A DNA stretch of 39,833 nt from Thiotrichaceae bacterium (GTDB taxonomy: Bacteria > Pseudomonadota > Gammaproteobacteria > Beggiatoales > Beggiatoaceae), in assembly GCA_016745055.1 (NCBI GenBank), contig JADGDF010000020.1:1-39833 (forward strand), read 5' to 3'. The stretch's first letter is position 1, and each line of letters begins with the position of its first letter. Under the pieces are notes generated by a model. It had not been told where the DNA came from. It saw nothing but the letters and a program-made list of their open reading frames with translations, and ran no database searches. Positions 8,495 to 15,979 of the stretch are shown here, one piece after another. Made by a program: the position numbers and the translations under genes.

Positions 8495-9646
8495 ATGGAA
8501 GATTATCTTGTTGACTTATTGGCTCAACGTCAACAAACGTCGCTTTACCGTTTACGGCAAATTCATGACAGTCCACAAACTCCTTTTTTAACCATTGATG
8601 GGCAACAATATTTATCTTTTTGCAGCAATGACTATTTAGGGTTGGCTAACCACCCTAAAATCAAAGCTGATCTCCAAGCGGCTATCGAAACTTATGGTGT
8701 AGGCAGTGGTGCTTCTCATTTGGTCAATGGGCACACGACAGCTCATCATACGCTTGAAGAAGCATTAGCCCAATTCACTCAGCGAGAAAGTGCCTTAGTT
8801 TTTTCAACCGGATATATGGCAAATTTGGGCGTATTAACTGGCCTACTTGGTAGGCAGGATGCCATTTTTTTAGATAAATTGAATCATGCTTCCTTGATTG
8901 ATGCTGCTTTATTGTCACGAGCAAAACTATATCGTTATCCGCATAATGACATGCAAGCACTAGAGCAATTGTTGGCAAAATCAAAGGCTGTTCATAAAAT
9001 GATTGTCACTGATGGTGTGTTTAGCATGGACGGCAATGTTGCAAATTTGCCAGTCATTTGTGAGTTGGCGGCTCATTATCAAGCTTGGGTAATGGTAGAT
9101 GATGCCCACGGCCTAGGCGTAATTGGAGAAACCGGGGGTGGCAGTTTGGAAATGTATAAATTGACAGAGAAAGACGTACCCATATTAATTGGTACTTTGG
9201 GCAAAGCCTTTGGGGTATTTGGTGCTTTTGTAGCTGGCAGTCGTTTATTAATTGATGCTTTGATCCAAACAGCTAGAACTTATATTTATACGACTGCTTT
9301 GCCACCTGCATTAGCGGTTGCTCTGCAAACAAGTTTACTATTAGCTAAACAAGAACCTTGGCGACGCAAACATTTAAATGAATTAATTCATTACTTTCGT
9401 ACAGAAGCCAAAAAAAGAAATATCGTTTTAACAGATTCAATCACGCCTATTCAGCCGATTATATTAGGTTCTTCAGAAAAGGCGTTGCAAGTTAGCCGTG
9501 CTTTGCATAACCAAAATATTTGGGTCACAGCAATTCGCCCACCGACGGTACCAGTTGATAGTGCGCGATTACGAATTACTTTTTCAGCAAGTCATCAATA
9601 CCAACACATTAATGAATTGTTAGCAAAATTAGAAAATGAGTTTTAA
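8495..9646 (+). CDS. bioF: 8-amino-7-oxononanoate synthase
   Basis: A 383-aa PLP enzyme of the alpha-oxoamine synthase family. It condenses pimeloyl thioester with alanine in the first step of the biotin ring pathway. Visible features are the N-terminal FCSNDYLGLANHP signature, the PLP-stacking His131 (LNHAS), Asp202 in VDDAHG, and the Schiff-base Lys237 in GTLGKAFG. Length is normal for BioF. Kbl and serine palmitoyltransferase are paralogs, but the sequence near GSGASHLVNGH fits BioF. It starts 2 bp after the ferredoxin-like gene. No other bio gene is present in the window. Confidence 0.93.
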   Translation: MEDYLVDLLAQRQQTSLYRLRQIHDSPQTPFLTIDGQQYLSFCSNDYLGLANHPKIKADLQAAIETYGVGSGASHLVNGHTTAHHTLEEALAQFTQRESALVFSTGYMANLGVLTGLLGRQDAIFLDKLNHASLIDAALLSRAKLYRYPHNDMQALEQLLAKSKAVHKMIVTDGVFSMDGNVANLPVICELAAHYQAWVMVDDAHGLGVIGETGGGSLEMYKLTEKDVPILIGTLGKAFGVFGAFVAGSRLLIDALIQTARTYIYTTALPPALAVALQTSLLLAKQEPWRRKHLNELIHYFRTEAKKRNIVLTDSITPIQPIILGSSEKALQVSRALHNQNIWVTAIRPPTVPVDSARLRITFSASHQYQHINELLAKLENEF

Positions 9647-9665
9647 TCAACATCAACGATTTCTT

Positions 9666-9840
9666 CTATCCCTTGTTTTTAACAGGATAACGCCGCCAAC
9701 TGAATAAATTATTAAATAATAGTGCAATAACTAAAATGACAAATATGTTAAGCAGAACAGGTATAAACACATAAATATAACCCAAATCAAGAATATCTTG
9801 TCCACCAATCACGGCAGTTAAAGCTGTTGCTCCTCCAGTA
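9666..9840 (-). pseudogene. C-terminal remnant of a second HPP-family gene
   Basis: The minus strand reads GGATALTAVIGGQDILDLGYIYVFIPVLLNIF... SWRRYPVKNKG, ending at TAG (9666-9668). This matches the last ~57 residues of the intact HPP protein at 16272-16787 with a few conservative changes. At DNA level 9685-9838 aligns to 16285-16438 with roughly nine mismatches and no gaps. The HPP motif and everything before it are missing; upstream the frame joins a torD fragment. Confidence 0.85.
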
Positions 9841-9985
9841 ACTGCGCTAAAATTTGGTAATAAGCTAATGAGGTTGTGTCGCTCAGTTTGTTACAAAAAG
9901 CAGTGATCCATTCGCCCAAATGCTCTCCTTGAAATGTTGCAAGCGCTTGATAGGTAGTTTTAGCTGATGTTTCACAGCGGTTATT
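9841..9985 (-). pseudogene. Internal remnant of a second torD-like gene
   Basis: The minus strand encodes TTYQALATFQGEHLGEWITAF and TTSLAYYQILAQL, clearly homologous to HQALASFQGDHLGEWITAF and TTSLAYYQLLSQL in the chaperone gene at 16802-17497. The N-terminal half and the last ~40 residues are gone. The deletion end joins the HPP remnant near 9840, so this is one eroded torD-HPP locus in the same gene order as the intact pair. Confidence 0.8.
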
Positions 9986-10050
9986 TTTTGCGCTTTACTT
10001 AACTGAATTATTTTTACTGCTTTGAGGAGAATTTATAAAGAGGGTAAAAG

Positions 10051-10088
10051 GACAAATCAGACATAGGCTATTATCTGTCTGATTTGTC
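10051..10088. repeat. Perfect 13-bp inverted repeat before the LRR gene
   Basis: GACAAATCAGACA (10051-10063) and its exact complement TGTCTGATTTGTC (10076-10088) are separated by 12 bases. It lies about 35 bp upstream of the LRR gene start, where it could be an operator, a terminator for upstream transcription or the end of a mobile repeat. No U-run follows on the plus strand. Confidence 0.7.
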
Positions 10089-10122
10089 ATTATCACTAGC
10101 TTTTGTTTCAAAGGAGGTGTTT

Positions 10123-11079
10123 GTGAAACAACCATTTTTAAGCATAAATTGTACCCATTTTTTACAACAATGTAGGAGAAGTGTTTTTCTAATTGTATTT
10201 TCTATTTGGCTCATGATAGGGCAACTCGCTTTTACTGGCACTGTACACGCCGTCGACGCATATGGTAAACCGCATACCACGCAACTTGTACTTTCTGACA
10301 CAACCCTTCATATGGCCGATGAATACGATAGTTCGTATACCTTTGACCCTGCCATAAACACATTCTGTAATACTGTTACTCAGATTCCCCAAATAGAATG
10401 CCAAGCCTTGGTTGATTTTTATCATAGTACCAATGGTCAAAATTGGGAAAGAAGTGCGGGTTGGAACATAACTGATGAACCTTGCAGTTGGCGTGGAGTG
10501 TCTTGTAGTGGAAATGTTGTGATAGACCTCGTATTGGAACAAAATAGGCTTAATGGCTCTATTCCAGAATCATTGGGAAATTTGACGAATTTGCGGAAGT
10601 TGATATTGAATCATAACCAGCTCAGTGGCTCTCTCCCTAAGTCATTAGGCTATTTGAGCAATTTACGGCTCCTTCATTTGATGAGTAACCAAATCTGTGG
10701 AGAAATTTCCACTTCCTTGATGAATCCAAGTAGACTAGGCTATTTACAATTGCAGAACAACCACCTATCTGCTTCTGATCCAGAATTTATTGAATGGCTT
10801 AATGTCAAAAATCCCGAGTGGGCAACGACGCAAACACCTTGTCCTTGTTTTGTCTATGCAGTCCATGATGATAAACTAAACAACTCACAGTTGTTTACCA
10901 TTGATCCTACTCAAAATTTTCAAGTCAACGCTTTGGGTGACATCCATCAAGTCTATGATCTAGAAGGATTAGATTTTCATCCTCAAACACTGATTCTCTA
11001 TGCCTCATCAGGTGATAATCCTGCACAAGGCTTACCTGCTGGCTACCTATACCAAGTCAATTACGACTTAGCCAAGTAA
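10123..11079 (+). CDS. Secreted leucine-rich-repeat protein, probably truncated
   Basis: GTG 10123 is chosen because a perfect AAGGAGGT (10111-10118) sits just upstream. The protein has 318 residues. A signal peptide (hydrophobic about 21-40, cleavage after VHA43) is followed by an LRR N-cap (W..DEPCSWRGVSC) and plant-type repeats (LNGSIPESLGNLTNLRKL, LSGSLPKSLGYLSNLRLL) to about residue 235. The start of a second domain (VYAVHDDKLNNSQLFTIDP... GLDFHPQTLILYASSG) is interrupted after YLYQVNYDLAK by TAA 11077. The missing part of that domain is found at 15530-15966, so a ~4.4-kb insertion split the gene. The N-terminal half may still be secreted. Confidence 0.75.
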   Translation: MKQPFLSINCTHFLQQCRRSVFLIVFSIWLMIGQLAFTGTVHAVDAYGKPHTTQLVLSDTTLHMADEYDSSYTFDPAINTFCNTVTQIPQIECQALVDFYHSTNGQNWERSAGWNITDEPCSWRGVSCSGNVVIDLVLEQNRLNGSIPESLGNLTNLRKLILNHNQLSGSLPKSLGYLSNLRLLHLMSNQICGEISTSLMNPSRLGYLQLQNNHLSASDPEFIEWLNVKNPEWATTQTPCPCFVYAVHDDKLNNSQLFTIDPTQNFQVNALGDIHQVYDLEGLDFHPQTLILYASSGDNPAQGLPAGYLYQVNYDLAK

Positions 11080-11096
11080 TGTGAACGTCTTTTGGT

Positions 11097-11315
11097 TTGC
11101 TCACCATAAAGCTATCCCGTTTATCACAAATTAATGAAGTTAACAAAAAAGCGATTCATATGTTATTTCAAAAGATGGGCGTGGTTGATACTGTGCGATT
11201 CTTAAATCAATTTAGTTTGGGAAGTGGAGATTACACAAAAGATAGGCATCAATGGTTAGATTATTTGTATTTGGATGATATTTTTTCTGAAATAGAAGCA
11301 CGTAGACAACGATAA
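11097..11315 (+). CDS. Small conserved protein (DTVRFLNQF...GDYTKDR type)
   Basis: A 72-aa ORF containing VVDTVRFLNQFSLGSGDYTKDRHQW and ending DIFSEIEARRQR. I have seen this pattern in small cyanobacterial and Beggiatoa proteins, often beside toxin-like genes, but no function is assigned. No ATG starts the homologous region: TTG 11097 is the first possible start, and ATG 11160 would remove the first 21 residues. It begins 17 bp after the LRR stop, so its 5' end may have been altered when this segment was inserted. Confidence 0.5.
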   Translation: MLTIKLSRLSQINEVNKKAIHMLFQKMGVVDTVRFLNQFSLGSGDYTKDRHQWLDYLYLDDIFSEIEARRQR

Positions 11316-11378
11316 AAGGTCTATGAGTCTACGGTTGGGTCTAGGTGGCAAAGCTTGCCCTGGTACTTATTACCATTT

Positions 11379-11888
11379 TTAAAAATTGTCATTGAAATCA
11401 GGTAGTCTATCAAACCAATCAGGCGGATAAATGCCTAGTGTGATATAGCAATGGTAAGAGGAGTATGGCCAATCACGGGGATGTTTGACGGGATTGTAAT
11501 GAATATAGTCAACATGGTTGGCATAGTCGGTTTCGTCGCGGATGGTGTGTTCCCAAAAGCGACGTTGCCAAATCCCCCGCTCATCCCGTTTGATGCGGGT
11601 GTGTGAACGCCATTCTGCGGCTGGAATGTCTTTCGTGAAGTGTTTTTTTATGGCTCGCCAGCGACCGGAATAGTCGTCATCATTCGGTGGTAGGGTTAAC
11701 ACACAGTGGAGGTGTTCAGGTAAGATGACGATGGCATCGAAATGGAAAGGGCGTTGTTGTTTGGTTTTACGGAAGGCTTCGCGGAGGATGTCGATATGTT
11801 GGGTCAACAGGTGTTTGCGGCGTTCCAACAAGTTGACGGTGAAAAAGTAACAACCGCCCGGAACACGGTTGCGGCGGTAGTTTGGCAT
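11379..11888 (-). CDS. REP-associated tyrosine transposase (RAYT)
   Basis: A 169-aa Y1-type HUH nuclease. The N-terminal [17 protein letters not shown] strand is followed by the metal-binding HLH (59-61) in [12 protein letters not shown] and the [30 protein letters not shown] block with the candidate nucleophilic tyrosine. RAYTs cut and rejoin single-stranded REP hairpins. ATG 11888 matches the family start; the open frame reaches 11927, but that stretch contains a degenerate REP. Three REP hairpins with related loops lie within 230 bp upstream. It is part of the DNA that splits the LRR gene. Confidence 0.9.
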   Translation of the reverse strand: MPNYRRNRVPGGCYFFTVNLLERRKHLLTQHIDILREAFRKTKQQRPFHFDAIVILPEHLHCVLTLPPNDDDYSGRWRAIKKHFTKDIPAAEWRSHTRIKRDERGIWQRRFWEHTIRDETDYANHVDYIHYNPVKHPRDWPYSSYHCYITLGIYPPDWFDRLPDFNDNF

Positions 11889-11906
11889 GGAAAATCCTTC
11901 ATGTAA

Positions 11907-11932
11907 GGTGCATAAATCCGGTGTCATGCTCC
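11907..11932 (+). repeat. REP hairpin, degenerate copy
   Basis: GGTGCAT, then AAATCCGGTGTC, then ATGCTCC. It has the same stem-loop-stem layout as the copy at 11963 with one stem mismatch. It lies just upstream of the RAYT start. Confidence 0.55.
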
Positions 11933-11962
11933 ATTATAATCAGGAAATAAGTATTGAGGTAG

Positions 11963-11988
11963 GGTGCATAAGCGCAGCGTCATGCACC
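11963..11988 (+). repeat. REP hairpin (GGTGCAT stem)
   Basis: A perfect 7-bp stem GGTGCAT / ATGCACC encloses the 12-base AAGCGCAGCGTC. It lies about 75 bp upstream of the RAYT start and is the likely cognate substrate. Confidence 0.8.
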
Positions 11989-12092
11989 TTATATGAGAGA
12001 CTAGCTAAATGGTGGATGATGCTTATGGAATCAGCCTAGGGACTTGTGAGGAAAACTGTCCACAGTTGAGTAGTGTGCAAGGGTTTCCAAAT

Positions 12093-12118
12093 GGCGGATG
12101 ACGCTACGCTTATCCGCC
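12093..12118 (-). repeat. REP hairpin (GGCGGAT stem), inverted
   Basis: On the minus strand GGCGGAT, AAGCGTAGCGTC, ATCCGCC. The stem differs from the copy at 11963 but the 12-base loop is identical except for one base. The two copies are in opposite orientation, as in BIME-type REP pairs. Confidence 0.8.
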
Positions 12119-12210
12119 TTACGAGTTGCCTAGACGGACAGTTCCGGTCACAACGGTCTGTGGGGGACTTTCACCCCTTGGGCGTATGCCATGTCTGGCA
12201 CACAACGTTC

Positions 12211-12235
12211 GGGTCAAGGTTACAAACCTTGACCC
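12211..12235. repeat. Palindrome GGGTCAAGGTT-ACA-AACCTTGACCC
   Basis: Perfect 11-bp arms around ACA. It shares the GGTTACAAACC core with the element at 1316-1339 but has different, still self-complementary outer arms. The stretch 12119-12279 around it has no credible gene; a 71-codon ORF (12073-12288) crosses the REP and this palindrome and is not convincing. Confidence 0.75.
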
Positions 12236-12279
12236 GCGAGACTTACTCTCAAGCGCCAGCGTGGGAGCGATTGAAAGTC

Positions 12280-13683
12280 CTAGAATGAGTTAGAGTCGTA
12301 TACAACAGTAATGACGCGGAATGTATCGTCACTACGATGCCCGATATCATTTGTACCTTGCAACACTGTTTTGTTGTTTTTTCCGACATTGCCAGCATCA
12401 ACTGTACTCTGCTTTTTACCGATGTTATCGTATAGGTCTTTAGGAGTGTCCACTCTAGAATCTCCAATAGCGATGGCTTGCTCGTTGTCAGTGCCATAGT
12501 GCACTTCATATTTAGCAGAGATGCTTGGTTCTGAAGAAGAATGCTTTGAATCTTTCATGCTAAACAAATAGCCTACGCCCTCCATGAGCTTGTGATTGTT
12601 CAACACGCCGAACATCCCGTAGTGAATAACAGCCGTTGATGTTCCGCTACTGAAGTTCAGCAATTCCACTTCTGTGATTTCCATGCCGGGAATCGGGGGC
12701 GGCGTAAAGGCACCAGGTAAACTACAATTGGAAACTTTGGTTGGGTTTAACATTGGCGGCAGTTGCCCAGGTCCGTGAGCGACATTATCCGTGTATGGTC
12801 CAAAAAACTGATATGAAATGCCACTCATATTAAATGCGATATGATTGACGTAAAATACTTTGTCTATTAGGTGCCATAGCCAAATAATTATTGCGATGAT
12901 TACGATTGTAATTAAGCCAACTACACCAGCCGCAATGAAGTCACCAATTATTGCACAGGTCAGACCTTCGTCCAATGCCGCTTCAAAAGCCGAAGTGTCC
13001 AGTTCCATAGTCACATCCGACTCTGATTCAGCTTCGGATAGTGCATCTTGTTGTTCTTCTTCTGTAAGATTAGGCGGCTTTCCCTCGCGTATTTTTGTTA
13101 CAACTTTAGTAGCTACCGCTGCGATTGATTTTTTTAATGCCTTTGATACAAGAGTAGCTACCGTGGCACTACCAATGCCTATAGCCAACCCGTACATTAT
13201 CATGCACGTTACCGAGCAATAATCGCCCTTTGGGTTGAAGACAAACTGCTGAGCAAAAGCTGTTTTGTTACTTTTATCCTTGAGAGCTTCCTGAGGTATG
13301 AACCTGTTATATTCTTCAGGGACGTTGCCGTGATAGGCGACGACCATGTTGTAAACACCATTGACCTCGCAGTATGACATATCATACTTTCGGCCATGCG
13401 AGTCGGTTTTATTAGTGTAATCGGCCCAGTTTTCGTCTTTGGAGAGTGTTTCAAAATGATTTTCGATGTCAGCTTTACCGGGGGTAGGTGTCCCGTATGT
13501 CCCTTTAGTAATGTGATCGAAAATCTTTTGGACATAGGCAGTGTCGTTGGTTTCAACAAAGCTCTTGAGCAAACTGAAAAGTTCACTTTCCTTCCCTTTA
13601 TGCGCAGAGCTCAGTCGTGATATTCCTGTGTCGACAGGGAAGTATTTCACCTTCTTCAAGCTGTTTGATGCAATGGTTGTCAT
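12280..13683 (-). CDS. 467-aa membrane-inserting protein of unknown family
   Basis: Start ATG 13683 has GGAGGAAT about 8 bases upstream; an open extension to 13755 is ignored. Residues 1-155 are soluble and polar. Residues 158-180 (CMIMYGLAIGIGSATVATLV) and 243-273 (CAIIGDFIAAGVVGLITIVIIAIIIW) are hydrophobic, separated by a basic helix and an acidic stretch (EEEQQDALSEAESES). Residues 278-467 look beta-rich (VNHIAFNMSGISYQFFGPYT; TSTAVIHYGMFGVL; KYEVHYGTDNEQAIAIGD). I recognise no family. The central membrane segments plus a beta-rich C-terminal domain recall pore-forming or membrane-attacking proteins, a guess only. It lies 208 bp downstream of the reverse transcriptase on the same strand, so the two may form one unit. 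Confidence 0.7.
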   Translation of the reverse strand: MTTIASNSLKKVKYFPVDTGISRLSSAHKGKESELFSLLKSFVETNDTAYVQKIFDHITKGTYGTPTPGKADIENHFETLSKDENWADYTNKTDSHGRKYDMSYCEVNGVYNMVVAYHGNVPEEYNRFIPQEALKDKSNKTAFAQQFVFNPKGDYCSVTCMIMYGLAIGIGSATVATLVSKALKKSIAAVATKVVTKIREGKPPNLTEEEQQDALSEAESESDVTMELDTSAFEAALDEGLTCAIIGDFIAAGVVGLITIVIIAIIIWLWHLIDKVFYVNHIAFNMSGISYQFFGPYTDNVAHGPGQLPPMLNPTKVSNCSLPGAFTPPPIPGMEITEVELLNFSSGTSTAVIHYGMFGVLNNHKLMEGVGYLFSMKDSKHSSSEPSISAKYEVHYGTDNEQAIAIGDSRVDTPKDLYDNIGKKQSTVDAGNVGKNNKTVLQGTNDIGHRSDDTFRVITVVYDSNSF

Positions 13684-13891
13684 TATGGAATTCCTCCGTT
13701 TAGTAAAGAGAGCAATCGATAGAAAATATATCAGGATTCTGCTTACTGGTGCCAAAGTTTAGGTTAATTTTCAAATGGATAAAGGTGATGCTACCCTATT
13801 AGCGCAGATGGAAGGATATCGAGTTATCCAGTATCAACCAGCTTCATAAATTGAGAAGCCAAGTAGCAAATCCCACCATCCCCTGAAACCT

Positions 13892-14860
13892 TCACTTCCC
13901 CAACCCCACTCCTCGCACCACATACTGCCCAATGTCCCGTTCAGAAACACCTTGCTCATAAAGCTGGCACAGTTTGCCTTGATGGTTAGCCCAAGTCTTC
14001 CAAGCGATATCCAACCCCGCCCGCAAGCGGTTGCCGATTCGATACCCCAGAAAATCAAACCCAGACTCCTTAATGCGTCCGATAAAAGTTTTGTAAGGGT
14101 GTTTAGTCATCTTCACGCGGTCTAACACCCGATTCATAATCCGTACTCCCGTCCGTAATTGCTGGCGTGTCCGGCACAGAATCACCCAATCATCCATGAA
14201 CCGCGCATAAAACAACCCCTGCGCCGCACAATACTGACCAAGTTCCTCATCCAATGCCTGCAAATACACCGCCCCCAACAACGGCGACAGCGGATTACCT
14301 TTACTGATGCCAATCTCAACCGGGTGCAAAACACCCTGCACATCATCCAACCGATCCAACATCCGGCTTAATAACGTCAGCACCGTTTCACTAGGAATCA
14401 ATGCCTGTAACTGCTTGATTAAAATGCCGTGGTCAATCGTTGCATAATATGAATTGACATCACTGCGACACACAAAACGGTACTCATCCACCTGCTCATG
14501 CACCGCATTCACACAATCCTTAGCCCCGCCATTGCCTGCTAAATGGAAACAATGTTGACTCAGCTGAGGGTTGAGATAAGGGCTTAACACCTGCGCCATG
14601 GCCTTCAAGACCAAAGCATCTTGCGCACACCAGACTAACCCGCCTTCATACTGTTGACAGGGACTAAACTGATAAGTCCCATCGCAAATGGCTGCAATGA
14701 TCTCCGGCTCCAACTGTTGGCGATGATGCCGTAAGTGCCAATAATCACTATTGTGATGACTGCGCTTACGCCGACTCGCCAACCATGCCCAAGCCGCTTG
14801 GAGATTTTCCGCTGCCACAATCTGCTCAATTAAACCCATAATGTTAAGCCGAGTAGCCAT
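13892..14860 (-). CDS. Stand-alone reverse transcriptase
   Basis: A 322-aa RT domain protein. Motif A is CRSDVNSYYATIDH (Asp134), the motif B region is GISKGNPLSPLLGAVYL (184-200), and the catalytic motif is FMDD (221-224). A thumb-like HPYKTFIGRI..GFDFLGY follows (254-273). There is no maturase (X), DNA-binding or endonuclease domain, and the length is that of a bare RT. The motif B box differs from the IGNLTSQ box of diversity-generating retroelements. It resembles stand-alone RTs with CPLSPLMGALYL that I recall from many proteobacterial genomes without a known role. ATG 14860 is the first ATG; ATG 14839 is possible. No group II intron or retron RNA was recognised nearby. Confidence 0.88.
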   Translation of the reverse strand: MATRLNIMGLIEQIVAAENLQAAWAWLASRRKRSHHNSDYWHLRHHRQQLEPEIIAAICDGTYQFSPCQQYEGGLVWCAQDALVLKAMAQVLSPYLNPQLSQHCFHLAGNGGAKDCVNAVHEQVDEYRFVCRSDVNSYYATIDHGILIKQLQALIPSETVLTLLSRMLDRLDDVQGVLHPVEIGISKGNPLSPLLGAVYLQALDEELGQYCAAQGLFYARFMDDWVILCRTRQQLRTGVRIMNRVLDRVKMTKHPYKTFIGRIKESGFDFLGYRIGNRLRAGLDIAWKTWANHQGKLCQLYEQGVSERDIGQYVVRGVGLGK

Positions 14861-15020
14861 GAACAATAGCGCATCCTGTATCGCACTTCACCTAATAAAA
14901 ATAGTAACGTGCTTCAAGAAGCTGAATATAATTCACGAAAAATATGGTAATTGAAATTTTACAGCATGTAAATACAACTTAAGTCGTATTGACAAAAATG
15001 ATTAAATAGTATAAGGAAAT

Positions 15021-15047
15021 TTACCCGCTGGCTATCTATATCAAGTT
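15021..15047 (+). pseudogene. 27-bp second copy of the LRR-gene breakpoint
   Basis: Encodes LPAGYLYQV, as at 11038-11064 in the LRR gene, with about four silent transitions. Sequence similarity stops on both sides. It marks the right edge of the inserted segment or a remnant of a paralogous gene. Confidence 0.5.
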
Positions 15048-15102
15048 AGTAACTCACGTTACGAAATAATTGGAACGTTGTTTTCTCATTCTTGTAAACA
15101 TT

Positions 15103-15179
15103 GTCATTCCCACGAAAGTGGGAATCTAGAATCTAACTAACATGACAACCTCCTAGATTCCTGCCTGCGCCGGAATGAC
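15103..15179. repeat. dRS3-like dispersed hairpin repeat
   Basis: GTCATTCCCACGAAAGTGG, AATCTAG at the left and CTAGATTCCTGCC, CGCCGGAATGAC at the right form a long inverted repeat. The ATTCCC-N8-GGGAAT core is the pattern called dRS3 in Neisseria and is widespread in proteobacteria. Confidence 0.65.
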
Positions 15180-15381
15180 TGCGTAACGTCAGTCAATAAA
15201 ACCAATGGTAGTCTCACACCTGTTTGTCACACTGGCTCCGGTGTCTCGCAGAGTTTTCGTGACGCTCATGGGACGTCCTATCCCTAAGAGCTACTCACGT
15301 CAACGATATGCTAGTTGATTGCCTCGATCCGTCCGGTCTCGATACGGCAACTGCGTACTTTGTTTCACTACGCACTCCGCC

Positions 15382-15529
15382 AGCCTACTCCACCATAACG
15401 CTGAGGTCGTTGTCAAAAATAGCAAAAAACGCACACTATCGCCCTTACGTACTGTTTTATACCATTTTTGAGCACACAGCTAGTCGCGGACTACTCGGCT
15501 CCGGCTTCGCCTTTCCATGCCTCGCAGCG
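15382..15529 (+). repeat. Left arm of ~140-bp inverted repeat
   Basis: Starts AGCCTACTCCACCAT, passes TTGTCAAAAATAGCAAAAA and TACTGTTTTATACCATTTTT, and ends CCATGCCTCGCAGCG. The reverse complement of 15980-16114 matches along its length with small indels. It abuts the gene fragment at 15530. Confidence 0.85.
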
Positions 15530-15966
15530 TAGGAAAAGTGTCCGCCATGGCTTTCCATCCACAAGAGGGCAGTTTATGGGTCTGGGCTGATGGTGAAGGT
15601 TTATTTACCGTTGATATTAACCAAATTGATCAGGAAACTTGTCACAAAACTGAAATCATCTCTGCCGATACCAAAGTTGAAGGCTTAACTTGGGATATTC
15701 AAGGACATACCCTGTATGCGGCCTTGGGCAAAGCTTTATATCAATTTGACTATCAAACGGGAGTTGTTGATAAAACTTGCAGGCACTTCCCTAGCCAAGT
15801 TGAAGCGTTATCAATGCTTGATACGAACGAGTTATTATTCAGTTTACATAAATCCAGCGATACCAGTATTCATTCATTTGATCCTAGCAGTTGCACTATC
15901 ACTAACAGCCTGTTAGTCAATACTCCCTATACTGATATTGAAGGTATCGTTTGGCAATGTACTTAA
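15530..15966 (+). pseudogene. C-terminal half of the split LRR protein gene
   Basis: Encodes VGKVSAMAFHPQEGSLWVWA, GLFTVDINQID, VEGLTWDIQGHTLYAALG, VEALSMLDTNELLF and TPYTDIEGIVWQCT, stopping at TAA 15964-15966. These WD/beta-propeller-like blades continue the domain started before 11079 (GLDFHPQTLILYASSG...). An ATG at 15517 gives an open frame, but that codon lies inside the left inverted repeat, so it is not a native start. It has no ribosome-binding site of note. Joining to the N-terminal half would restore a secreted protein of roughly 460-480 residues. Confidence 0.75.
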
Positions 15967-15979
15967 GTTTTTTTACTTG

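Larger units (their letters stand above)
14861..15381. other. Gene-poor junction DNA
   Basis: A 521-bp stretch between the RT start and the left inverted repeat. It holds AT-rich DNA that may contain the RT promoter, a short second copy of the LRR gene (15021-15047), a dRS3-like hairpin repeat (15103-15179), and a G+C-richer stretch (15224-15381) that encodes nothing I recognise. Confidence 0.5.

Noticed and set aside
9647-10122. Complete second HPP/chaperone operon
   Set aside because: Only fragments remain; both genes lack essential parts.
12073-12288. 71-aa ORF on the plus strand
   Set aside because: It runs through a REP hairpin and a perfect palindrome and has no recognisable protein features.
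12311-13762. Several plus-strand and minus-frame ORFs inside the 467-aa gene
   Set aside because: They overlap the long minus-strand gene, which has a strong ribosome site and a plausible protein; these are frame shadows.
13834-14058. Alternative minus-strand frame extending the RT C terminus (SMWCEEWGWGSEGFRGWW)
   Set aside because: I considered a frameshifted RT tail, but the YEQGVSERDIGQYV ending in the main frame already matches what I expect of this RT type.
12280-14860. Diversity-generating retroelement (RT plus variable protein)
   Set aside because: The RT motif B reads SKGNPLSP instead of the IGNLTSQ-like box, no near-identical template/variable repeat pair with A-specific changes is visible near the neighbour gene's 3' end, and the neighbour shows no C-type lectin or FGE fold. 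The two LRR breakpoint copies differ by transitions, not at adenines.
14867-15020. Retron msr/msd upstream of the RT
   Set aside because: Only AT-rich sequence with a short GCTTC/GAAGC stem is visible; no long inverted repeat or branching G context was found.
15308-15532. 74-aa ORF crossing the left inverted repeat
   Set aside because: The coding frame lies in repeat DNA that also occurs inverted at 15980-16114, and it has no protein features.
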